Origin: Antilocapra americana
Lineage: Eukaryota > Chordata > Mammalia > Artiodactyla > Antilocapridae
Direction: 5' to 3'
Length of the DNA: 64,000 nt
Assembly (NCBI GenBank): GCA_007570785.1
Contig: ML660201.1
Location: 34,432,150 to 34,496,149 of the forward strand
A program made the position numbers and the translations under genes. Below the pieces are notes generated by a model. The model had not been told where the DNA came from and did not search any database. It saw only the letters and a program-made list of their open reading frames with translations. Numbering within the stretch: position 1 is the stretch's first letter; the number at the start of each line of letters is the position of its first letter. This document shows positions 1-11,665 of this stretch, in pieces.

Positions 1-2105
1 ATCTAGATCAGAAAAGAAGAAGTAAAGCTCTCACTGTTTGCAGATGACATAATACTGTACATAGAAAACCCTAAAGATAGTATCAGAAAATTATTAGAGC
101 TAATCAGTGAATTTAGCAAAGTTGCAGGATACAAAATCAATACACAGAAATCAATTACATTTCTATATACTAACAATGAAAAGTCAGAATGAGCAATTAA
201 AGAAACCCATTTACCACTGCAATAAAAAGAATTAAATATCTAGGAATAAACCTACCTTAGGAGACAAAATAATTGGACACAGAAAATTATAAGACACTGA
301 TGAAAGAAATCAAAGATGACATAAACAGATGGCAAGATATTTCATGTTTCTGGGTAGGAAGAATCAATATTGTGAAAATGACTATACTACCAAACACAAT
401 CTACAGATTCAATGGGATCCCTATCAAATTACCAGTGGCATTTTTCACAGAACTAGAACAAAAAATTTCACAATTCATACGGAAACACAAAAGACCCTGA
501 ATAGCCAAAGCAGTCTTGAGAAAGAAGAGTAGAACTGGAGGAATCCACCTTCCTGACTTCAGATTAGTTAGACTACAAAGCCACAGTCATCAAGACAGTA
601 TGGTACTGGCACAAAATCAGAAATATAGACCAATGGAACAAAATAGAAAACACAGCATAAACCCATGCACCTATGGGTACCTTATTTTTGACAAAGGAGG
701 CAAGAAAATCAGTGGGGCAAAGACAGCCTCTTCAATAAATGGTGCTGAGTAAACTGGACAGCTACACGCAAAAGAATTAAATTAGAACACTTACTAACAC
801 CATACATAAAGATAAACTAAAAACTGATTAAAGATAAAAATGTAAGACCAGAAACTGTAAAACTCCTAGAGGAAAACATAGGCAGAACACTCAGTGACAT
901 AAATCAAAGCAAGATCCTGTATGACTCACCTCCTAGAGTAATGGAAATAAAAACAAAAGTAAACAAGTGGGACCTGATTAAACTTAAAAGCTTTTGCACA
1001 GCAAAGGAAACTATAAGCAAGGTGAAAAGACAACCCTCAGAATGGGAGACAATAATAGCAAATGAAACAACTGACAAAGGATTCATTTCCAAAATATACA
1101 AGCAGCTCATACAACTCAATAGCAGAAAAACAAACAATCCAATCAAAAAGTAGGAAAAAGACCTAAACAGACATTTCTCCAAAGACATAGATGGCTAACA
1201 AACACATGAAAAAATGCTCAGCATCACTCAGTATTAGAGAAACGCAAATCAAACTTACAATGAGATATCACCTCACACCAGTCAGAATGGCCCTCATCAA
1301 AAAGTCTACAAACAATAAATGCTGGAGAGGGTGTGGAGAAAAGGGAACACTTTTGCTCTGTTGGTGGGAATATAAATTGATACAGCCACTATGGAAGATG
1401 GTATGGAGGATCCTTAAAAAACTAGGAATAAAACCTCCATATGACCCAGCAATCCCACTTCTAGACATATACCCTTAGGAAACCAAAATTGAAAGAGACA
1501 CATGTATCCCATTGCTCATTGCAGCACTATTTACAACAGCTAGAACAATGAAGCAACCTACATGTCCATCAACAGATAAATGGATAAAGAAGTTGTGGTA
1601 CATATACACAACAGGATATTACTCAGCCATAAAAAAGGAATGCATTTGAGTCTGTTCTAATGAGGTGGATGAACATAGAACCTATTATACAGAGTGAAGT
1701 GAGTCAGAAAGAAAAAGATAAATACCATATTCTAATGCACATATACGGAATCTAGAAAAATGGTACTGAAGAATTTATTTACAGGGTAAGAATGGAGAAA
1801 CAGACATAGAGAATAGACATATGGACATAGGAAGAAGGGAGGAGAGGGTGAGATGTATGGAAAGAGTAACATGGAAACTTACATCACCATATGTAAAATA
1901 GATAGCCAATGGGAATTTCCTGTATGGGTTAGGAAACTCAAACAAGGGCTCTGTATCAACCTAGAGGAGTGGGATGGGGAGGGAGATGGGAGTGAGTTTC
2001 AAAAGAGAGGGGATATATGTATACATATGGCTGATTCATGTTGAGGTTTGACAGAAAACAGCAAAATTTTGTAAAACAATTATCCTTCAATAAAAAATAA
2101 GTAAA
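1..2105 (+). mobile_element. L1 LINE (bovine type), ORF2 C-terminal half and 3' UTR, decayed
   Basis: The window opens inside ORF2. Bases about 35-110 encode a reverse-transcriptase motif with FADD ([15 protein letters not shown]). The frame breaks at a TGA near 190 and repeatedly afterwards. The usual L1 landmarks follow in order: the KRMxxEHL-like region (about 760-900), [25 protein letters not shown] (about 970-1050), the [12 protein letters not shown] block (about 1320) and the DPAIPLL motif (about 1445). The 3' UTR (about 1740-2085) has the GGxGAGGG tracts typical of bovine L1, and an A-rich tail ends near 2105. The 5' end lies outside the window. It cannot make protein. Confidence 0.95.
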
Positions 2106-2184
2106 TTTAAAAAAGAAGTCTAGTATTACTTGCCTTTAATACAAGATAAACATACCAATGAATACAGTGAGAATAAAACCTTAT

Positions 2185-2352
2185 TAAATTTATTATTTGA
2201 CATATATTTATCGAGCATCCACTCTCTATCAGGCACTGGACTAGCAGCTGGGACATGACAATCAGCAAGAGAGACAGAGTCCCACCTCTACGGGCTCACA
2301 CTCTACTAGGGAAAATGGAAAATGAACTGCTGAACAGTAAATATATCATACT
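2185..2352 (-). mobile_element. L2 LINE fragment, left part (split by BovB)
   Basis: This reads as the reverse complement of an L2 3' end (the TTTATCGAGCATC...CAGGCACTGG start and the later CACACTCTACTAGGG). It continues after the BovB insertion, at 2897. Confidence 0.75.
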
Positions 2353-2365
2353 AAAAGCTATGAAG

Positions 2366-2883
2366 AAAAGTTATGACCAACCTAGATATCATGTTAAAAA
2401 GCAGAGATATCACTTTGCCAACAAAGGTCCGTCTAGTCAAAGCTATGGTTTTTTCAGTAGTCATGTATGGATGTGAGAGTTAGATTATAAAGAAAGCTGA
2501 GCGCTGAAGAATTGATGCTTTTGAACTGTGGTGTTGGAGAAGACTCTTGAGCGTCCCTTGGACTGCAAGGAGATACAACCAATCAATCCTAAAGGAAATT
2601 AGTCCTGAATATTCATTGGAAGGACTGATGCTAGAGCTGAAACTCCAACACTTTGGCCATCTGATGTGAAGAACTGACTCATCTGAAAAGACCCTGATGC
2701 TGGGAAAGATTGAAGGCAGGAGGAGAAGGGGATGACAGAGGATGAGATGGTTGAACTCAATGGACATGAGTTTGAGAAAATTCTGGGAGTTGGTGATGGA
2801 CAGGGAGGCCTGGCATGCTGCAGTCCATGGGGTCACAAGGAGTCGGACATAACTGAGGGACTGAATTGAACGGAACTGAAGTG
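2366..2883 (+). mobile_element. BovB LINE 3' end, 5'-truncated, with target-site duplication
   Basis: This is the last 518 bp of BovB, starting in the ...AAAAAGCAGAGATATC region and ending in the GGGGTCACAAGGAGTCGGACAT...CTGAACTGAA tail. It is flanked by a perfect 13-bp direct repeat, aaaagctatgaag, at 2353-2365 and 2884-2896. The coding frame is broken. It landed in an older L2. Confidence 0.95.
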
Positions 2884-2896
2884 AAAAGCTATGAAG

Positions 2897-3075
2897 CAAA
2901 TGAAGCAGGACAAAGAGATGAGAGCAATCAGGGTGCTGTTTAGATAAAGAGGCCAGGGAGGGCCTCTCTGAGGAGGTAATATATAAGCAGAGACTGAAAA
3001 GAGCAAATTAGGTAACCATGTGGAGGCTGAGGCTTAGAGAGCCCAGCAGAGAGCAGGCACTATGGTCCAGAGAAG
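2897..3075 (-). mobile_element. L2 LINE fragment, right part
   Basis: L2 resumes after the BovB target-site duplication. The GGCCAGGGAGGGCCTCTCTG segment with the following AGGAGGT and GCAGAGACTGAA are characteristic of the reverse strand of L2. Confidence 0.75.
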
Positions 3076-3716
3076 GGAATCATGCTTAATGGGAGAGGAC
3101 ACGGGAGATTCTTTGAGTTACCTGTGATCTGGGACTTTGATTTTGATGAAATATATGCCACATGGTCCATAAAATTTCTCAAGACTCTGAAAGACTCTGG
3201 ACCACTGCTGCATCTGTGAAATCAGCCTAAGGAAACACTGTCCTCATATTGTTTTCAGCCCTTGCCTCCCCAATCTGCATCATGAAATCATTCTTTGCCG
3301 TATACACTTTCCTGTCCCCCTGCCACACTGCACTGCACTCATTCATCTCCTGTTGTCTTCTTTTTCACATTATAAGTGCTCAAGGGCACAGAATGTATCC
3401 AGCACATAGCAATGATTAGAATCTCTGGTTTTCGGGTTGAGTATTCCCAACGAGAGACCTCTTTCTCCTGACCCTGCTCAGATAAATGAAAATGTGTCCT
3501 ATAACATCTATGTTTTGGGGGCGTTTTTAACCTAGAATAGATGGGTGCCCCTGAAGTTGCAAAATGTGATGTGAATGTGCATGTTTCCAAGGAGAATTCA
3601 CAGTTTCAGCAGATTCTCAAATTGGGGAGGGGGTGGGGGGAAAACAGTTCCAAGAGAAGAAAAGAATTTCTCCTATAATTAAATAAATTACATTTATCAA
3701 GTAATTCTGAGCTCTT
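3076..3716. other. Unrecognised intronic sequence
   Basis: No coding exon or nameable repeat is visible. A short G-run lies at about 3625-3642. Confidence 0.4.
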
Positions 3717-3726
3717 CATAGCACTT

Positions 3727-4008
3727 TTGGAGAAGGCAACGGCAACCCACTCCAGTACTCTTGCTTGGAAAATCCCATGGACGGAGGAGCCTGGTAGGCT
3801 GCAGTCCATGGGTTCGCGAAGAGTCGGACACGACTGAGCGACTTCACTTTCACTTTTCACTTTCATGCATTGGAGACAGAAATGGCAACCCACTCCAGTC
3901 TTCTTGCCTGGAGCATCCCAGGGACAGGGGAGCCTGGTGGGCTGCCGTCTATGCGGTCACACAGAGTCAGACATGACTGAAGCGACTTAGCAGCAGCAGC
4001 AGCAGCAG
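3727..4008 (+). mobile_element. Bov-A2 dimeric SINE with AGC tail
   Basis: Two BovA monomers (starting GGAGAAGGCAACGGCAACCC and, after the CACTTTTCACTTTC linker, at about 3870) end in (AGC)n at about 3990-4008. A 10-bp target-site duplication, catagcactt, flanks it at 3717-3726 and 4009-4018. It is near consensus, hence fairly young. Confidence 0.95.
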
Positions 4009-4179
4009 CATAGCACTTCTTATGATAAAGAAAAAGGGGATGCTATATCTTGACCTCTACATAAAGAGAGTCCATTTTTACATCTCTTTAATTCTTTTCC
4101 AGGAAGAATTCAATTAGTGTATGATTTTTTTCTGCTTCTTAAAATATCTTTTCCTTTATGATGATCCATGAAGACTGAA

Positions 4180-4350
4180 ACCAGGTACCAAGCACCCTAC
4201 TAAATACTTGAAAGTACATTAACTCATTTAACCTTTAGGGTGATTCCCCAAGTAAATCTTACTATCCTCCATAATACAGCAAAGGAAACTGAGACTTAGA
4301 GGTAAGATCAGTCCCAAAGCTGCCAATCTGTGCGGATAACCCCATGCTAC
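4180..4350 (-). mobile_element. MIR SINE fragment
   Basis: It reads as an inverted MIR: TTAACTCATTTAACCTTTAG, then AGGAAACTGAGACTTAGAGG. Heavily diverged. Confidence 0.65.
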
Positions 4351-4890
4351 ATAGTCCTCATCTTTGCTAGAGTCCTCAGTTTATAGATACAAGCTTGTTT
4401 AGTTCACTGTTTGGTTTACAAAACATCTGCAGCTAGAGATGTCAGAATTTTCCTTAAGTATTCAGTCAATACATAGATAGAAAGATGACTCTAAAGATCA
4501 CAGTTTATGTTCCCTTTGACTCAGGATGTTAATATCCTCCAAGAAGTAGGTCCTGCTTTTATACACAGACTTTGCCAGGCAGGTTAAATGACATCCCATA
4601 TATAACACTATTTAAAGCCTTCATGAATATATATTACACTTTTGGGCAAAGAGAAAAAGAGTACTCTAACACATCAAGGATTCTAATGAAAACATGACCT
4701 ACATGTAACACAAGAGAAATGTTGCTTTCTAACACTAGGAAAGCCAAATGTGTGCCAAACTGATATTTAAAGAAAAAGAAAAAATTGACAGATAATAAAT
4801 AGAGCTAAGTGAGAGGCAGACTCTTCATGGCTTTTGAAACTCTGCTCTGAGCAGTTAAACTACAAAAGGGAGTTACAGAGGGGAGGAAAG
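4351..4890. other. Unrecognised intronic sequence
   Basis: AT-rich, with no exon or clear repeat. Confidence 0.4.
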
Positions 4891-4894
4891 ACCA

Positions 4895-5035
4895 TGCTCT
4901 TTGGCATCAGGTAGAGATGGACTTGAATCTGGCTCAACTATAAAATGAAAATGAAACTTCACTACCTTATAGGATAGTCAAGAGCAAACAAAGTCAGCAC
5001 TGTATAGGTGGTCACTAAGCATTAATATCCTTTCT
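4895..5035 (+). mobile_element. MIR SINE fragment
   Basis: The MIR order is visible: 'ggcatcaggtagagatgg', then 'acttgaatctggctc', the shortened 'ctataaaatgaaaatg', and 'ggtggtcactaagcattaat'. Diverged. Confidence 0.55.
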
Positions 5036-5291
5036 TCCTTCTTCAGAATTTCTCTTGTAACTTCTCACAGAGCCGGAGTCATTGCCTCCAGTGGGCAGTT
5101 CTTAAACATGAATGTACCTCTGATACAGCTGACTTCCCAGGGATACAGGACCTTGCTGATGAGTGATGCAAGGAGCCCTGGATCATTCCTTAGAACCACT
5201 CTAAGAATCCAACTGACATTTCCAAGCATGCCCATCCAGAAAGACCAATCCAGTGTTAGCTGTCCAAGCTAAGAAACAACAGGAAAGAAAT

Positions 5292-5514
5292 ACTCTGACG
5301 GTGTGCATGTTCAGTCACTCAGTCATGTCCAACTCTTTGTGACCCTACTGGACTGTAGTCTGCCAGATGCCTCTGTCCATGGGATTTTTCAGGCAAGAAT
5401 ACTGGAATGGGTTGCCATTTCTTGCTCCAGGGAATTTTCCCAACTCAGGGATCAAACCCATGTCTCCTCCACTGGCAGGTGGATTCTTTACCACGAATGC
5501 CTCCTAGGAAGCCC
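5292..5514 (-). mobile_element. Bov-tA SINE
   Basis: This is the full reverse-complement Bov-tA: TCAGTCATGTCCAACTCTTT at its left end, through the BovA body, to the tRNA-derived head (GTGGATTCTTTACCACGA...AGGAAGCCC). An 11-bp duplication with one mismatch (aggaaagaaat / aggaaagagat) lies at 5281-5291 and 5515-5525. Confidence 0.93.
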
Positions 5515-5714
5515 AGGAAAGAGATGCTTTGAAATGGGATGTCTTTTTCTAACTCATCCAAGATGGGCAGCATGAGTTAGTACTGTCTTCTTGGTGTCTT
5601 TCTAAATATCCAGTGCTAAACTAAACTGTCATATCCTTTGAGCAGCAAATGCAACTTTAGAAATTTCTGTTGAATAAATAATTATTTAAAAAAAAAACTA
5701 TGCTGGCAATGTGT

Positions 5715-6030
5715 AAGAGATGTTGATTGCAGCACTGTTTACTTTAGTCCAATTAATTACTGGACTAGTTGTTGATTGGAAACCAACTAATCATTCACCT
5801 GTGGGAACTGGTTAAGCAAGCTATATGATCCATGTGTGTAAAAGGGGGTCCTATACAGTCATGACAATGTGAAGAAAATATAATTTAAATGTTTACAGTG
5901 CATTAAATTTAAGCATAAGCTAGGAAACATTATGCTCAGGTTGAGTTTATTTTGTATGTGAAAATAGATTAATATGGATATAATATATTTTCACACAAAA
6001 TTTGGAATATGAAAACAAATGTCATACGTC
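5715..6030 (+). mobile_element. Old L1 (L1M-type) 3' fragment
   Basis: The order GCAGCACTGTTTACTTTAG, then GGAACTGGTTAAGCAAGCTA, and the later ATATTTTCACAC is that of the end of ORF2 and the 3' UTR in old mammalian L1s. Highly diverged. Confidence 0.55.
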
Positions 6031-6087
6031 TTCTTATCTGTGTGCAACAATTATCCAAATTCCGAATTATCCAAATTATCCGATTCT

Positions 6088-6411
6088 CTGAATTATCCAA
6101 ATTCTCTGCAACAACTTTTTTGTGTTGGTTTGGTAGTAAAAACAGAAGTCATTAAAAAAAATATCTAAGACTACGATCTTTCACAATATACATTATAGTG
6201 TCTCAACTTTCCCTGTTTTCTTTCCCAGGCCAAAAGCACATGGATATATCTGAATTATTCAAATCCTCTGCAGCAATTTTTTTTGTTGTTGGCTTGCTAG
6301 TAAAAAACTGAAGTCATTTAAAAAATCTTTAAGATTGTGATCATTCACAGTTCACATTCTAGTGAGTCACCTTTCCCTGTTTCTTTTCCCAGGCCAAAAG
6401 CACTTGGATAT
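6088..6411. repeat. Tandem duplication, two ~162-bp units
   Basis: Unit 1 starts at 6088 and unit 2 at 6250. Both have the same order: CTGAATTAT(C/T)CAAAT, CTCTGCA(A/G)CAA, a T-run, a TTGG...TAGTAAAAA block, AGTCATT, a GATC(T/A)TTCACA block, CTTTCCCTGTTT and CCCAGGCCAAAAGCAC. The shift is 162-164 bp. The units are strongly similar with small indels. No transposon end was recognised. Confidence 0.85.
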
Positions 6412-6419
6412 ACCTCAAT

Positions 6420-7860
6420 TTCTGCTAACAGGAAACCTGGGAAAAAGAGCTCAGCTATACTTCCATTCTTCCATTTAAAGAAAGATTGCATTCATTATTC
6501 ATATCTGGATGATTAAGAGAGAGAAAAGAATGGGAGAGAAGAAGCTGATTATGGTGATGTGAGGCTTCAAGAGAATAATTAGAACCATCCCACTTAGCAC
6601 TGGGACAGCGCCTCACATCTTCAAAGCTGTCTCAGATATTATCTAATTAAGCAAAGTATGGAGGACAATGACAACAGTGGAGGATTTAATCTAAGAAGCA
6701 TGAGGGGGCCTTTGGATACTGAGGAGAAGAAATTAACAGAGGGGGCAGTAACAAGAGGGGCCAAATGAGAAGTTCAATGCAGAGTCTGAGATATCAGAAG
6801 CTCACAGAGGTTTTAAGGGTGGAAAGAAAAAAATCACAAATTAAAAAAAAACAGAGAAGAGAGGAGGAAAAGAATGATGAAACTAGTAGAAAGCTGCAGG
6901 AAAATTCAATACCACTACATTGTTTCTAGAACCTTACATCATTAATCCATTTAATTATGCTTTCTAAATATCTGAATGCAGAATGATCCCTGCGACCCTG
7001 GGACTCACATAATTCCAAAAGCATTAGATACTGGGCCTGCCGATCAGAATCCCTGGTGACATTTATCTCTGTACCAAGGAAAACATTATAAACACAATCA
7101 CAGATGCACGTTCTTGGAGGAAGTTTTAGACCACTGCCAGCTCCTGCCCTGTGACCCAATTTAAATGCACTAAGAAAATAAGTACATCAGAGGCTATAAA
7201 AAGAGCAAGTCTCAGGCATCCTAAGAGCAGAAAGTTATTTATCAGAAGCTCAAGGAAATGCTAAAATAGAAAAATGCTTATTCGGGATGCTGTAATTCTT
7301 GGTTGGTCTGATTCTTACTAACACTGGTTTACATCTTCATTCAATTAATGGTCCCTAGTGGCCTTATCCTATAATAAATATCAGTTATTACAATTTAATA
7401 AGATTTATGATCTATTCCCTTGAAGATATATCCAGGGAGGTGGGGGGGGAGGCAGCAGGTAGAATTTGCAATGGGCCTTGATGAGGGGAGGAAAAGTCCG
7501 AAGAGGCAGTGGCAGGAGCCAAGGCCACGTATGTGCCGAAAAGCCAAATCAAAGGCAGGTGTTATGTCCAGTCTGGCAGGTACCATAGGCAGAGATTTCT
7601 TAGAGCTGTTCCATTTTCCATGACTTACTCTGTCTCCTTCAGCAGGATTAAGGACAGGCAGTAACACACTATACAGCCCTCAAACAGGCATATCAACATC
7701 TGCCCTTTCTTTCTTTTCCCCTAACACATTTAAGACTGCAGCTTAAAATACAGCTGACGGTTACCAAGCAGGCACTTCCTTGCCCAGTGGTAATTCCCAT
7801 ATGTCGGTTCAGGACAGTAAACACACCTGTGTACTATGATTACACCTGTATGCCTTATTG
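6420..7860. other. Unrecognised intronic sequence
   Basis: No exon was recognised. A purine-rich stretch lies at about 6500-6560. Short ORFs here lack family resemblance or splice context. Confidence 0.4.
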
Positions 7861-7864
7861 GCTC

Positions 7865-7880
7865 TTTTTTTTTTTTTTTT
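7865..7880. repeat. Poly(T) run
   Basis: A simple run of about 16 T, possibly the tail of an old minus-strand retroelement. Nothing recognisable follows it. Confidence 0.6.
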
Positions 7881-8540
7881 GGTTTTGGCTTTAGTGCTTT
7901 ACTGATCAAAAAGAACCAGATTCCTAACTCTCTGCCTGGAATATTGCTCATTACATTTCAATATCTGATTTGAAATAGTGGGGGTAGTGAGAGCGGAGGC
8001 ATGGCCAGTTTGTGTCACCAGAGTGGACACCGAGCACATTATGAGCTTTTTTAGCCATGTTTGTGAATTAAATATAAAGGGCTTAACCTCAGCACATGCG
8101 GGGCATTCAAAGGTCTCAACTAGTCCTCATCACAGTCTACTTTATCTGTCTTTTTCTCCTCCCTCCTTCTCTCCCTCCCTTCCTTCTACCTATTTACTCA
8201 TTCCCCTTATGCAAAAACACTAAAAATCTGTAGATCACCTGAGAGGATTCTGCCTAAGCCTTTACTTTTCTTTGCTACTCATTTCACACTGGGTCTGTCT
8301 CTCTTCGATACACTCATCGGAAGCTGACTCTGAAGTGTAAACTAATTTCATAATTTAAACAAAATGGCATTAGAATATAAAAATCACAAAGCACATTCAC
8401 AAGAAATAGACATCGAAATAATCCCTGTGTGCTTTATGGCTTTTGGGATCTGACCTATCATTCCTCTGTCTTCCCAGGTGATTGACAGCTGCCCACAAGC
8501 CAAACAAAGGAGGGCAGGAGAACCAGTTGCCTTCACAACC
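7881..8540. other. Unrecognised intronic sequence with a pyrimidine-rich patch
   Basis: About 8143-8190 is CT-rich (TCTCCTCCCTCC type). No exon or interspersed repeat was identified otherwise. Confidence 0.4.
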
Positions 8541-8544
8541 TGTG

Positions 8545-8998
8545 TTTCCTAAGGCTGCCATAACGAATTACCACTAACTGGGTGGGTTAAAACCACAGAA
8601 ATTCATTCTGTTACAATTTGGAGGGTCAGAAATCAGAAGTCAGGTGTCAGCAGGACTGGTTCCTTCTAGAGCCTCTGTGAGAGAGTGCTGCCTCTCCCCC
8701 AGCTTCTGGTGGCTGCTGGCAATTCTTAGCATCCCTTGGCTTGTAGAGTTATCATTCCAATTTCTGCCTCTGTCTTCACATGTCCTTCTCCATGGTCTCT
8801 GTGTGTTCTGCTTTTCCGTACTTCATAAGGACACTCATCACAGGATTTAGGGCCCACCCTAAACCTAGAATGTTCTCATCTCAAGATGCGTAATTACATC
8901 TGCAAAGACTCTACTTCCAAATAAGTTCACCTTCACAAATACCGAGGATTCAGGCTCGCACGTACTTTGTGGGGGGCACTATTCTACCCTCTACACCT
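8545..8998 (-). mobile_element. Old MaLR-type (MLT/MST-like) solo LTR
   Basis: It begins with the inverted LTR end (TTTCCTAAGGCTGCCATAAC), then ACTGGGTGGGTTAAAAC. In the middle are CTTCTGGTGGCTGCTGGCAA and ATAAGGACACTCATCAC. It ends with TTAGGGCCCACCCTAA, ACATCTGCAAAGACTCTACT and a GGGGGGCACTATTCTACC end. No internal retroviral genes are present. The subfamily is uncertain. Confidence 0.7.
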
Positions 8999-9104
8999 GT
9001 CAGTGTTCTATTCTTCATCACACTCTCACATTACCAACGTTGAGGAAACAAAACAAAGTAAGTCCTGTAACATGCACAGAGATACACTGAAGGACACTAC
9101 ATTC

Positions 9105-9365
9105 AGTCTTCTTTGGAAGCAAAGATTAGAAACATCTTGAATGCCCATCAACAGGAAACCGGGTTAACTCAGTTTGGCTCGTCTACCCAATGGAATAACA
9201 GGTAGCTACTAAAGACAACAAAGTAGGGTTTAAATAAATTGAAATGGAAATACCTCCAAAATATGTTGTAAAGAGAATTGAGAAAATTATAGAACAAAAT
9301 ACATCTCACAAATCCATTCTGAAAAACAAGCTATAAACAACAAACCCACACAAGCTTCCTTTCGG
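9105..9365 (+). mobile_element. Old L1 (L1M-type) 3' fragment
   Basis: AACATCTTGAATGCCCATCA, then ATGGAATAACAGGTAGCTAC and GAAATGGAAATACCTCCAA follow the order of old L1 3' ends. Confidence 0.6.
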
Positions 9366-9604
9366 GAATTTCTCTGTTCCCATGCCAGTTACGCAGTTCT
9401 GAGGAGATGAGCTGCCAGTGTCAATCCCTTTTCCCTGCCATAAAGAATAATCAAATCTAGACAATTACAGTGTCCTGTTCTGCTGACCATTGTGACAGGG
9501 ATGGAGGGTGGCTGAAAAGCAAGCTAGGCTACTCAGAAGCCTTCCACGAAGCTTTAACAATTTTTATTTTAAGGAGAAACAAAATCTTGACTTCCAGGCC
9601 CTAT

Positions 9605-10375
9605 ATTAGGTTTCTGTGGCTACTAGAGCCGATCATCAAATACTTGATGGCTTAAAAGAACACAGATTTATTATCTTATCATTATGTAGATCATAAATAT
9701 GACAAAAGTCTCATCATATCAATATGGCTGTGTTTCCTTGTGGAGATTTCTGGGGGATGAGGGGATCCATTTCCTTGCCTTTTCCAGCTTCCAGAGGCAT
9801 CCACTTGTTTGGTTCATGGTCCCATTTTTCCATTTTCAAATCCAGCAGTACATGTTTGGGTGAGGTTTCTCACATTTTTTTCTCGGTCTGATCTCACTTT
9901 CATGGTCATGTCTCCTCTGACTCTAACTCTTCTTAACTCCTCTTTCATTTTTAAATACCCTTGTGGTTACTTTGGGTCTACCTTAATAACGTAGGATAAT
10001 ATTCCTATTTTAAGTTCAGCAGATGAGTGAGTGAGTGAAGTCGCTCAGTCGTGTCCGACTCTTTGCGACCCCATAGTCTGTAGTCTACCAGACTCCTCTG
10101 TCCATGGGATTCTCCAGGCAAGTATATTGGAGTGGGTTGCCATTTTCTTTTCTAGGGAATCTTCCTGACTCAGGGATCAAACCCGGGTCTCCCTCATTGC
10201 AGGCAGACTCTTCACCCTCCGAGCGACCAGGGAAGACAACAGGTCAGTTGATGAACAACTTTAATACCATCTGTTATGGTATTTAATTCTCCTTTGCTAT
10301 GTCAGACAACATACTGACAGGTTCTAAGGACTAGGATTTAAACATTTTTGAAGGGAGATAGGACATTATTTTGTC
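9605..10375 (-). mobile_element. Old MaLR-type LTR, interrupted by Bov-tA
   Basis: The left end is TTAGGTTTCTGTGGCTACTA, followed by TTGATGGCTTAAAAGAACAC. The body has TTCCTTGCCTTTTCCAGCTT and CTTTGGGTCTACCTTAATAA. After the SINE at about 10030-10235 it resumes with CAACTTTAATACCATCTG and a GGACTAGGATTTAAACAT end. It is the same broad family and orientation as 8545-8998. No internal coding region is present. Confidence 0.6.
10030..10235 (-). mobile_element. Bov-tA SINE inside an LTR
   Basis: Reverse-complement Bov-tA from AAGTCGCTCAGTCGTGTCC to the tRNA-like head ending GAGCGACCAGGGAAG. The flanks (TCAGCAGATGA and TCAGTTGATGA) resemble a diverged target-site duplication. Confidence 0.93.
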
Positions 10376-10379
10376 TTGA

Positions 10380-10699
10380 ATCTGGAGCAAATCCAGGTCT
10401 GCAGATAGCTATCCTTCCCAACACATGGGGAAAGCCAATTGAGGGGACAGACACACAGAAAGAGGACAAGCTGAGCAACAGATGAGAGAAACAAAGACTA
10501 CCCTGCTGGATACTCTGGATCCAGCCATTCCTGAAGCTAGTACAACTCAGGTAAGTATGATTACATAAGCCAAGAGATTCTTCCTATTTTTTCACTTTTT
10601 TTTTTTCAATTGGGCTGGTCTCATTTGCAATCTAAAGATCTCAGATATTTGCATATGTTTAGCAAAGTCTTGAAAGAACAGCACAGAAGAGAACCGGAT
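10380..10699. other. Unrecognised intronic sequence
   Basis: No recognisable exon or repeat apart from a short T-run near 10598. Confidence 0.4.
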
Positions 10700-10810
10700 T
10701 GACTGGTGTGTGATACCTCTCATTTTGTCTTTAGTATATCTGTATTATTTGAATATTGTACAATGGGCAGCTATTATTTTTGTAATTTTAAAAATGAAGT
10801 AAAAACAAGA
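10700..10810 (+). mobile_element. Probable old L1 tail
   Basis: CTGTATTATTTGAATATTGT, then a short ATTTTTGTAATTTTAAAAATG end, resembles the last 100 bp of old L1s. Weak. Confidence 0.4.
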
Positions 10811-11510
10811 GACTGTAACATAAAAAGTAAGTTTATCCAGGGCTCCAAGGTCTAGTTAAAGAGCACAAACCTAAGTTTCTCTTTCATTTGGTGCTTTTAA
10901 ACAGTACCTGAGTCCATTCGAGAGCTCATAATTACAAGTTACTTCTTAGGCCCTGATAACATGCTTTATCCTTTAAGAAGAGCTATTTAGATGGGAACCA
11001 CAGATGTAAAAGGGCTACGTACAGAGTGCAACAAAGAACCTGCTGGCTCATTTTTGGAGGCCTGACATGTCCCTGCCCAGGTCCTGCCCATGGCAGGCCT
11101 TGAAAGCACAAGTCTGTACTAGTTCTCTTTCTTGCCTCCTCAGACTATAAATACGTGCAATATAGTACACCGAGTGAAAAGAATAGAAGCAGAAACAAAT
11201 GCCTGCATCCCCCTTAGCAAAACAAAGTGATAAAAGCAGCCTCGATGCCAGTTGCATTAAACAACAGGAACAAAATCATTTGTTAAAATATCACAATTAA
11301 GAGCTCTGAAGAATTTTCCTGCTGGACCCAGCACAGTAGGGGTTAGTATGCTGGATCCAGATTTCTTGGTCTTCTTGTTATAGCCTGATGGACTGAGAAC
11401 TCAACATGCAGGAGGCATTTCAGTGTCCTTTCCTTAGAACAGACCCTCTGAAAATCCCAGCCAATGAGCAGAGGCACCAGCATTAAAATCTGGACCTTTC
11501 TGACACAAGG
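10811..11510. other. Unrecognised intronic sequence
   Basis: No exon or clear repeat. The short minus-strand ORFs at 11048-11257 and 11343-11525 match nothing known to me. Confidence 0.4.
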
Positions 11511-11514
11511 ACCC

Positions 11515-11665
11515 ATGGTTCTCAAAACCCAGTGGACATAAGAATTACTCAGGAACCTTATGAACCACTCAGATTCTCAGGCTCTATCTTCCAAAGATCT
11601 GGAATCTGGAGATTTGGGCCTAGGCCCAAAATTCTATATTCCAACAAGCTCCTCACATAATCAAA
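11515..11665 (+). mobile_element. MER5-like hAT DNA transposon remnant
   Basis: TGGTTCTCAAAACCCAGTGG, then ATAAGAATTACTCAGGAACC and, after a divergent middle, AATTCTATATTCCAACAAGC follow the MER5 order. Confidence 0.6.

Noticed and set aside
3990..4008. AGC microsatellite as an independent locus
   Set aside because: It is the built-in tail of the Bov-A2 SINE, as at 50348 (inverted), 56810 and 59800.
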